A stretch of 64,000 nucleotides of DNA from Haliclystus octoradiatus (taxonomy: Eukaryota; Cnidaria; Staurozoa; Stauromedusae; Haliclystidae): the NCBI GenBank assembly GCA_916610825.1, contig OU744450.1:24284430-24348429 (forward strand), read 5' to 3'. This document shows, piece after piece, positions 56,127 through 64,000 of the stretch (positions within the stretch are counted from its first letter, which is position 1; every line of letters starts with the position of its first letter). The translations under genes were made by a program, and so were the position numbers. Below the pieces are notes generated by a model. The model worked only from the letters and a program-made list of their open reading frames with translations, was not told where the DNA came from and made no database searches.

Positions 56127-57972
56127 TTAGGTTTCTAATTTTTCCATGGATATCCTAATCCATGCAAGAAATTGAGCCACTCTTGTATAAGAACCTTGAA
56201 ATCTCTTTAATGAACATCGTTCACCAGAGCTAACTATACCAACAACTGTCCAACTACCAGTTTCTCCATCCTTCTGATCAGAAATACGACTTACGAAAGA
56301 TCCACCACTGTCGCCTTTGCAACTATCTTTACCAGGTAATCCAGCACAAAATTTGATTTTATCATTATAAAATTTGTCACTTTCACATGCTTTGACTGAC
56401 TTGACACGGATTCCGACATAACGGAGTTTATCCGCTAGTGTATTGTTCTCTGTATTACCCCAACCTGCAACAAAACCTTTTGTATTTGGTGTTGTAAAAT
56501 GCGATGCTTTTGGTAAACAAACTGGTCTTATTGTTGATGACCATTTCACTTCTGTTGTTAGTTTTATTAAAGCAATGTCGTTATCGAATCGTCCATTGTT
56601 TTTATAACTTGTATGGAGCAAAATTGTATCGATTTTTTTATGATATTTGGTTAATTTGCCAAGACTTTGATCGATTGCTATTTCAGTAATTTTCACTCGA
56701 TATCTACAATATGGAAAAAATATATAAGATTCATTAATTTTATTTGTATTAAAAGTCTCTTTAAAAAACACTTTATAAGGGAGGATAGCGATAAAATCAC
56801 TCGTTGAGTTTGTATTCAACGTTTTGGAAATTGTATTTCGAAACGTTGAAACGTTATTTCCGAAAAGTTGGGATTTCACGTCCAAAACGTTGAATAGAAA
56901 CTCATTGAGTGATTTTCTTTCGTTATAAAATCGAAATTATTTCACTCACAATGCCAAAACCTTATTCTTGATTTTTCGTTTCGATTTTTCAGTTCGATTC
57001 AGAAAGCATCAGTAAAGCATAGTCCCATACGATTGTACCGATTGTTCCCGCTGTATTCCGATCTAACTAGAAATCAAAATCTGATTTTTTAGGGGATCGG
57101 GCGCCTTACCGGTAGACGCTGCTAAGGGATTCATCCAAAACTGTACAGCGTACCTGGGGGAAAGGGTGTCAATCATCAAAGTACGTAAGCGTCTTAATTA
57201 TCTCTGATTATCATAGATTATAATTAGTTATTCGTTATTAGTTATATTAATAATTAAGATTAATTGTCAGTTTTGTGATGACTAAATCGATTTCATTGAA
57301 CAAAAGTTGAACTATGAACTCTTTACTAACCGTGAAAATTTGTGTTTAATAAAAGGTTTCACTAGTATACTTTCGGAAACAGCAAACACAAAATTCGTAA
57401 TAATGCGTCATAACTGATATTGTTTGCGAGGCTCTGTTGGATCTCCCCAATCAGACTCTGGCCACATTTATAACCAAGCAACGCAGGAAACTTATGACTA
57501 GTAAGAGCTGAAATCTTCAACTAAATATGTATTTCACTATATGAATACGATGTCCGCAATGTAACCCGAATGACTTACTCATGTGCTAAACCAGCTACAA
57601 ACTTTCCAGGAGAATAAAAACAATGTGCTGCAGTGAGAATAATATCTTTTTCAATAAATGACCCACCACAGATATGCTGACATCTATCTGCAGATGCAAA
57701 AATAATAAAAAATTATAATAGTTAAAGATTTCCATGACATGAATAATTGAATATTTCCTTTACGTAGTATACTGGTTTATGCAGAATTATGTATTAATTT
57801 CTTTGAGAAAACGTGTTTATAAAATAGCCCATGTACATACCGAATCGATCATTTCGAAAGATTACTTTGCAAATTGAGACTTGCCATGGCCACTGACCGA
57901 GGCTCGCCTTTTTCCCACCAAATATTCGCCCTTTTATTTCGTTGAATTGACTTTTTCCACAGGCACTATAAT
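56127..57972 (-). CDS. Factor B-like exons: trypsin-type protease domain
   Basis: Exon 57841-57972 encodes a linker cysteine (YSACGKS), then KGRIFGGKKASLGQWPWQVS. Exon 57579-57687 carries CGGSFI and the catalytic histidine in ILTAAHC. Exon 56127-56703 carries the catalytic aspartate (NDIALIKL), CLPK, AGWGNT, the specificity aspartate and catalytic serine (KDSCKGDSGGS) and ends AWIRISMEKLET. The triad is complete and Asp189 predicts cleavage after Arg or Lys. Two oddities stand out: a canonical R|IFGG zymogen activation site, which vertebrate factor B lacks, and IVSSGE where trypsins and human factor B have S-W-G (Trp215 replaced by Ser). Confidence 0.93.
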
Positions 57973-60900
57973 CTTGAAAAGAAATCCAGAGATGGCATAT
58001 ACAGTTATATTGAATCGATACACAAAAGATGCAATAGACAACAATAGACTTTCCAAAATATTATAACTATAACAAGTGGTACATGTGAATATTAGTTGTA
58101 ATGTGCGAGTAAAGTTGAGTTGTACCATGATACTTCCAAGCTGGTACATAAGCAAGAGGGAACAATCGGGAACATTCTCAGTGACAAGCAGTGTTTCATC
58201 CATCAACTTAGCCTAAACATGATCAAATAGAACTTGGAAGGAGACTGCAAAAGTCAAACAATTTTACCAAAAGAAATATCGACCCTTACGGGATTTTTCC
58301 AAACATGGCTCTGTAAATTTGTTTTAAACTTTGCTTAAAAACTTTTTACATGTCTGCATTCGCAATCAAAATGCAGCATAGACACTTTTCTGGTCCTGGG
58401 GCAACTTCTCCCCTTACACTTTTTTCACCCTAAATATTTTCAAAAATGTGATTCTTTATTCAATATTGTTCCAGTCCAACTTTCTTGTCCTTGTTGTCTC
58501 TGTTCATCTTTCAAAATATTTTAAGAAAGTAAAATGATAAGCTTCTTGAGATTGTTCAGCTTATGAAAAATGGACCTCAAATCGAGAATCTTATTTTTGC
58601 AAGAATCAATTTTTTATTAAATATGTGAACAACAGTGCTTGATAATATCTAGCTTCGAGAATTCTTTTTTCATATCCAAATTTTAATGTTCAAGGCGTTC
58701 ACGAAGCTCAAAACTTGAACACAAATAATACTGTTTTATCTCCAAGGAAGTAAAAGAAACAAGATTTATTATGGAAATAATAACTTTTTCTCGGAACATT
58801 GAGAGAAAAACCTCGAGTCAAGATATTCTTAAATAAAGACTTCTTGAACGAGCCAAATTTTCCATGTGAAAAGAAACACATATTTATGTGGACAATTCCT
58901 ATATGGAACATCGATTATATCTTGTTTTGAGAATTTGGGACTTCTTAAAAGCCATTAAAAAGTCCAAAACGCTCGAAAAAAGTTTTAAATATCGTGATAA
59001 CCAATTTTTCTTTTTCTATTCATATATTGAATTGAGATAGCTAATTTATGTAGAAGAAATCTTGCTTTATACAATACACATATGAATAATTCTGTGAAAA
59101 TTATTGAAACTCACCATATGAAATAATTTTATCCATTAGTTTATCAAAATCTTTATAATTTCTCAATTGAAAACAATTACTTGATTTTGCTGTTAATAAT
59201 TTCAATTCGATCATACTGATTTTCTTGCCAACACCAATTGCATAAATATCAATATTATGTACTGTTCGTAATGACTTTGCAAAACTGTATGGATTGCCAC
59301 CAAAATTTGATTTCCCATCTGCGATTATAATCATCGCACGGACACTGTCTTTGCGCATGACTGGAATAACCATATCACGTGCTTTCTCTAATCCAAATCT
59401 TGTACCTGTCCCTCCTCCTGAGTAAGCCACAGATAAAGCTTTCTTACACGCTTTAGCAATACTATCAACACTTGCTTCGCCAAGATTGAAAACAAGATCG
59501 GATCGACTGCTATACGTTATCATTGCAATTTGAGTGCCACCGGAACTGAAAACAACAAAATGAGCAATTACCTTTATATGATTTATTATGGTCGAAACTG
59601 GTCAACATTAGTTATTATAGTTAACATCGATCCAATCAGGGACTATTCTAGTATTCGGTTGGCTATGTTACTTGGCAATACGATTAGAACATATTGTTTT
59701 TCCAGTTAAAAACCATTCCAGGCCCGCGTGTTACTTCCATACTTTTAATTGACTTTTTGCCAATTTGGAACTTTTTTCTCTAATTTTGTAGGGTAATAGG
59801 TTCTTTTTAAATTGTCTGGGGATTATTTTCGTGATCTGAAACTTTTTATATTCACATTCTGCCGCCAAAGTCATATTTTTACAACCCTGTCGAAATGCAA
59901 TGGAGCTTATTCCCCGAATTCTAGGCCACCAGATTACGATGATCTTTCTTTGGCTATATAGCAGTGACGTCAAATCATACTACGCCATGTATCATCTATT
60001 TGTAAGTATCAGGGTAAGTATACTCCTTCCCTCTCATATGTAATTATTTACGAAGTTAAGGAATTAATAGAAAACTGAACTACTACTCGAATAAATACAG
60101 CAAAATATAATCGATTCTGTAAAGTAATCACACCTGTAATCGACTCCGAATCGCTTGATAAGCTCACATGTAAACTTTAACCCCATATCAAAATTTTCTT
60201 TTCCAATACTACTGGAAGAGTCAATCAGAAATACTAGATCCAAACCTCTTGATGGATTAATATTAATGGATCTACCACGTGATATACAACCGTCAATCAA
60301 ATTTGTACATGATGTTTTTGATAATGGACTAACAATATTTTGTAGCATATTAAATGCTGTTTCGTTGACTGGAGGGATGTAGAACGATCTTTCTCCTGAA
60401 TAATAGTAAAAAATAATAATGAAAATGAGTCCGATGCAAATATTTTATCCTCTATGGACATTAATTAAATAAATTTATGCAGGTGATCGATACAATAATA
60501 AATTAAACAATTAATTATATTGAGTGTAAACTCGAATACACAAGTGTAAATAAAAGTTCTCCGTGTTAGGTAAAACAGATTAATTAATTAATTCATTTTA
60601 TTTATTTAACCTCGTATTTTACTATGGCAATACATAAATACCACAGTTACCACGTGGGTATGTTTTACAAAGATGAGGCAAAAGTCTTACCCGTTACCCC
60701 GGGATTTGAAGAATTAGATAGTAAGATATAATTCATGCACGACCGATATACAAATTCTTATTTTAATTGTTTGTTTGAAGAAAAGCACGGGAAGAATAGA
60801 GAATAGATAAATTTGTAAAACTATATAAATGCCCTACAAAATGTTGTCAAAATTGATAACTTGTGACGTCCTGATTCTCAATGAATCGACTATATATAGA

Positions 60901-63542
60901 GACAATTCAAACATTTTCTTCTTGAATCAAATTGAATCAAATTTTTTAATCAAATTGATATGAATTGTTAAAATTAAATTTCTTACGTTCACAAAATGCT
61001 TGTTCGCCTGTCCATGTTTTGTTTTGTGTACACAACCTTTTTTCTGATCCACGCAATATGAGACCATCAAGACAATTGTATCTTACTTCGTTACCAATGT
61101 TGAAACTTTTTCCAATCCTTCGACCATTTATTGGGATTCCAGGATTGCTGCAATCGGATTCTATTGTTGAAAATTAAAAAGAAACGATTAAATGTTTTCA
61201 TGCTGCACTCAGATATATACGCGAGGAAAGCCCATCTACTGTGAAGAGTTGACAGCTAATAAACTAGAGGAACTTGAGCGAATTTATGAGTAACAGCAAT
61301 TAAATACACTCATAATACAAAAGCATTTCATGGCAAGCAAATTTGTCTTGAGTTTAGACTCGGGGGAGGGGGGGGGTAACTTCCATACTTTTGGTATACG
61401 TGACGTTAAAATATTAAAGGGTACCTTTTTTAAAATCCAGAAAAAGTACTTAGGATATGCATTTTTTGAGGTATCCTTTTGATAACTTGCAATTTTTTCA
61501 TTTTGCAAAACATATTTTTCCTATGAAATTATTACTATTTTTCATTGTTTTCGATTTAATTGGTCATTCATAAAATTTCATTCATTCATGAATTTCTTAC
61601 TTTCACAAAATGCTTGTTCTCCTGTCAGGTTTGTGTTGTGTAGACAACCTCTTTTCTGATTCGCGCAATATTAGACCATCAAGACTTCGTTACCAATGTT
61701 GAAGCTTCTTTCCAATCCTTCGACCATTTATTGCTTATATGCTTTGTCATGAGAACATTTTTTAAGGTATCCTTTTCAGACACTTTGCAGTTTTTCCATT
61801 TTGAAAAACATATTTTGCCTATGAAATTATTATTGTTTTCATTGTTTTTGATTTAATCTGTCATTCATAAAAATATATTTGGCGTATCTTTTTCATTATG
61901 TGAAACATTTTTATGGTCATTCTGCCAAAGTTCCATTTGAACAACCCCATCGAAGCGCCATGGAAGTTACCCCCGGGGGTTTAGAAAGCACATACTAGAC
62001 AAATTTACTTATTTAAAATTAAATCCTGATAACTTCTTTAAATAATTTGACAGGGAAGCTGCAGCTAAATGAACGCAATATCAATGTTCAACACAATATC
62101 TGCACTACAATGTTGAGCCGTGTAGAGCAAGTGATGCAGATGTTGTGTGGGATGGACAAATGAATCCAACAAGTGCTTTATCTATACAAGCTCTACGTCG
62201 ATGTTATGCAGATGTTGAGCAAATTTTGCGTTCCTTAAGCCGGGCCTCAAGTAGAAATCTTACACCTATAGATATATGCTATAGATCGCCCAGAGAGTTC
62301 ATAATAAAAATGATCTCAATAGTGGGAGTACTAAATAAATTTCAACAAAATGTGTATTTCGAAAAACCCAATATTAAAGCAGAATATTTTCCGATCAATT
62401 AAAATAATGCTAAAAAAATTCACTTTGGTAGAACTCTATGTACTATATCTGACACCAAAACCATGAAAAATATAGTAAAAGTTCATTGCGGTTTCATGGC
62501 AATTTCAAGACATTTTCACATTTTAAATTTGGGAGTATGGATGTTTTCATGGTTTTCAAACTTTTTTATGGCTTATAAAGATGTTGTGGTTTTCACCTTT
62601 TTACATTTTCATGGTGTATTATTCACAACACTTTCATAAAAAATTATGGTTTTGGTATTGGTAGTGTGGCATACTTCATAGTCATAATAATACATACTTC
62701 CGTTGTCGCATATTGCAAGCTCGCCATTCCACGTTCCATCTTTTTGGCAAATGCGTTCTTTAGAACCTTGCAGTACAAATCCAGAATTGCATCGAAATTT
62801 AACAACACGATTAACTTCAAATCTTCGACCTTGAATATCTCCATTATCCAAAAATCCAGGATCAAGGCAACGGATTGCTGAAAAGTACATCAAATGTTAC
62901 AAAAACAATATGCCAATGGTATTATAAAGATATTATAATAGAACCATAGTTGTATTAAAATATCTTGGTATCATCATAGTGGTATTATCTATGTATAACA
63001 ATGTGCTATTATCGAACCATATTACAAATCCCTAACAAAGTTCCAGTCCCTCGACAATTATCTAATATAGATTAGATACCGTTATATACACTAATATGTT
63101 ATGTATATCTATCGAATATCGATGAAGATGTAGAATCAAATAGTCGGAAGGCACATTTATTGGAAAACAATTTCCTCTCGTAATCATAAATCATATATTG
63201 ACAAAAAATTTTAGAAAACAAAATCAATCCACTCTCAGCTGATAATACCGTCATAGCAAACTTTGAAACGTTTATTGAATATCTCATCTGGTCCTGATCA
63301 GATTCGATCTCTTATATATAGGGATTCCTATTTTAATGTTCCATGCCACTACTTACGTTTACATCTTGGTGGTCGTCCTGGTTTCCATCGATTAGATACG
63401 CAAGTCATCGAATCTGGTCCTTCCAAATAATAATCTTCAATACAATCAAATGTCAAAGCTGTTCCTTCAGCATATAACGGATTTGATGTATTGACATATC
63501 CGAAGGGGATTGCAAGTCGTCGAGGTGCTCTGCATTTACCAA
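56127..63542 (-). CDS. CFB-like: Complement factor B/C2-like serine protease (5' partial, 8 exons)
   Basis: Catalytic subunit of the alternative-pathway C3 convertase in the known family: it binds C3b, is cut by factor D, and cleaves C3. Exons in reading order: 63357-63542 (CCP), 62698-62877 (CCP), 60987-61160 (CCP), 60134-60395 and 59115-59545 (vWA), 57841-57972, 57579-57687 and 56127-56703 (trypsin domain, stop at 56127). All junctions have AG/GT and consistent phases: about 682 residues here. The human protein is 764 residues, so only the signal peptide and perhaps other N-terminal modules lie beyond the window edge. Identity is secured by domain order and by AICDNG followed by CSNPGIP at the CCP2/CCP3 junction, nearly identical to human factor B. 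A C2 versus factor B split is a vertebrate event and does not apply. Confidence 0.94.
56785..56930. mobile_element. Small foldback element in the factor B-like gene
   Basis: aaaatcactcgttgagtttg and gtattcaacgttttgga on the left are complemented by tccaaaacgttgaatag and aaactcattgagtgatttt on the right. It lies 80 bases from the last coding exon and accounts for the extension of the open frame upstream of that exon. Confidence 0.78.
57973..59114 (-). other. Factor B-like intron between vWA and protease exons
   Basis: AT-rich sequence with no recognised repeat or gene. Confidence 0.5.
59115..60395 (-). CDS. Factor B-like exons: linker with factor D-type site and vWA domain
   Basis: Exon 60134-60395 encodes the linker, including ISRGRSININPSRG, which lines up with the human factor D cleavage region (KR|KIVLDPSG), followed by LDLVFLIDSSSSIG. 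The D-S-S-S-S string is the metal-binding MIDAS motif. Exon 59115-59545 continues with AMITYSSRSDLVF, SGGGTGTRFGLEKA (MIDAS threonine) and IIIADGKSNFGG (MIDAS aspartate), and ends DKLMDKIISY. In the family this domain binds C3b in a magnesium-dependent way. All MIDAS ligands are present, so metal binding is likely retained. Confidence 0.93.
59725..59925. mobile_element. Inverted-repeat MITE, family 4, diverged copy
   Basis: gtgttacttccatactttta at the left and tgcaatggagcttattcccc at the right match the two ends of the 61.4-62.0 kb element. Intron within the vWA domain. Confidence 0.6.
60987..61160 (-). CDS. Factor B-like exon: CCP (sushi) domain 3
   Basis: 174-nt phase 1-1 exon encoding SDCSNPGIPINGRRIGKSF, YNCLDGLILRGSEKRLC and TWTGEQAFCE. 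The CSNPGIP start and LRGS..R.C motif match the third CCP of vertebrate factor B. A decayed copy of this exon lies upstream in the same intron at 61601-61733. Confidence 0.95.
61370..61985. mobile_element. Inverted-repeat MITE, family 4, with internal duplication
   Basis: Left end gggggtaacttccatacttt and right end gccatggaagttacccccg are inverted repeats. An internal segment occurs twice (61471-61577, 61767-61872) around the decayed CCP3 exon copy. Related sequences lie at 15084-15350, about 59725-59925 and from about 63590. Confidence 0.72.
61601..61733 (-). pseudogene. Decayed duplicate of the CCP3 exon of the factor B-like gene
   Basis: This stretch is closely similar to the 3' three quarters of the CCP3 exon at 60987-61139, including the flanking donor sequence. 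It lacks the end that encodes CSNPGIP, has an internal deletion of about 12-13 bases, and has no usable acceptor at its truncated edge. It sits between two copies of an internal piece of a small inverted-repeat element (61471-61577 and 61767-61872). It is therefore a duplicated, non-functional exon, not a fourth CCP domain. Confidence 0.85.
62050..62258. mobile_element. Inverted-repeat MITE, family 3, copy 3
   Basis: Contains gctgcagctaaatgaacgca, aatgttgagccgtgtagagc and ttccttaagccgggcctcaa of family 3. Lies between factor B-like exons. Confidence 0.75.
62447..62666. mobile_element. Inverted-repeat MITE, family 1, copy 3
   Basis: Starts tctgacaccaaaaccatg and ends tatggttttggtattggtag, the opposite orientation to copies 1 and 2. 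It lies just past the donor of the factor B-like CCP2 exon. Confidence 0.85.
62698..62877 (-). CDS. Factor B-like exon: CCP (sushi) domain 2
   Basis: 180-nt phase 1-1 exon. It encodes IRCLDPGFLDNGDIQGRRF, RCNSGFVLQGSKERIC and GTWNGELAICDNG, with four cysteines and a tryptophan in sushi spacing. The AICDNG ending matches human factor B. A small inverted-repeat element ends about 30 bases past its donor site. Confidence 0.93.
63357..63542 (-). CDS. Factor B-like exon: CCP (sushi) domain 1
   Basis: 186-nt exon, phase 1-1, the usual form for a shuffled CCP module. It encodes GKCRAPRRLAIPFGYV up to GRPPRCK with four cysteines and the conserved tryptophan of a sushi fold. In the family the CCP domains help bind C3b. 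The preceding exon is outside the window. Confidence 0.9.
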
Positions 63543-63782
63543 CTGCAAACAAAAACTCAAAATTATTGATGTTCATTCTGAGGCCCCTGGGAGGGGTAAC
63601 TTCATACTTCATACGCTCAAATATTAAAGGGTATAGCTTTTTCAGAATGCAGAAAGTATTTTTATAGAAGTATACCTTTAAGAAAGTATACCTTTTTTTG
63701 CTTAATGTCTGTTTTCCTGTTAACTTAGCTATGTATCAGTCCTTTGAAAAAAAGTTATGTATAACTTAAAGGTTTCTGAATA

Positions 63783-63823
63783 AATGATGACGATGATGAT
63801 GATGATGATGATGATGATGGTAT
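63783..63823. repeat. GAT trinucleotide microsatellite
   Basis: About a dozen gat repeats upstream (on the minus strand) of the first factor B-like exon in the window. Confidence 0.9.
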
Positions 63824-64000
63824 TCTTTGCAATGAATATGTTTTGAGGTATACTTTTTGACTTTTAGTCAATTCTTAACTTTTTTCTCTTCGTTTTTTCA
63901 GGTTTCATGTCCTTCGAAAAAATTATCTTTTTCATAATCTGAAGCCTTCGCCAGAGGCCTATCCAGAACTATTCCAAAAATTAAAAAATACTCTGCCCAA

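Noticed and set aside
57401-57578. Possible additional protease exon after 57579
   Set aside because: Phase and homology join 57579 directly to 56703 (AHE then YRVKITEIAID), leaving no gap in the fold.
60155-60382. Plus-strand open frame opposite the vWA exon
   Set aside because: Shadow of the minus-strand factor B-like exon. The same applies to 62666-62881.
1-64000. Retrovirus, LTR element or Polinton remains
   Set aside because: I looked for such coding motifs and long terminal repeats and saw none. All mobile DNA recognised is SINE, LINE or small DNA transposon.

Overview
The window is AT-rich animal nuclear DNA with two large intron-rich genes that converge tail to tail. I see no bacterial operons or ribosome binding sites and no CRISPR array. 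The gene pair (a single-type Cav2 calcium channel and a complement factor B) plus many tRNA-derived SINEs and short inverted-repeat transposons points to an invertebrate. A tunicate is my best guess, but a cnidarian or another deuterostome is not excluded, because I assign this from gene content only.

Positions 1-53,178 (+ strand) hold most of a Cav2 (P/Q/N-type) voltage-gated calcium channel alpha-1 subunit. I could place 42 exons whose splice phases all agree (6,705 nt, 2,234 residues). They run from repeat I segment S2 to the stop codon and include four S4 voltage sensors, four EEEE pore glutamates, the beta-subunit (AID) site, the EF-hand/IQ region, a very large Gln/Asn/His/Ser-rich tail exon, and a C-terminal DWC-type PDZ ligand. 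The 5' part (N-terminus and IS1) lies before the window.

The Cav2 introns carry three intact tRNA-Ile(AAU) genes on the opposite strand with decayed partial copies, a 146-bp tandem repeat that runs into a splice acceptor, an 11-bp minisatellite, three tRNA-derived SINE families, two LINE fragments (one in an intron, one between the genes), and at least eight families of small inverted-repeat DNA elements. Several of these elements are nested inside one another.

Positions 53,179-56,126 separate the genes and contain a poly(A) signal, a hairpin MITE, a C/G-rich dispersed repeat and a LINE reverse-transcriptase fragment. Positions 56,127-63,542 (- strand) encode a complement factor B/C2-like protease in eight exons: three CCP (sushi) domains, a von Willebrand A domain and a trypsin-type protease domain. 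Its first exon or exons lie beyond the window. Unlike vertebrate factor B, it keeps a standard R|IFGG protease activation site. A decayed duplicate of its third CCP exon sits in an intron.

The two genes have unrelated roles: presynaptic-type calcium entry, and the alternative complement pathway. Their adjacency looks incidental. I saw no retrovirus, LTR element or Polinton.
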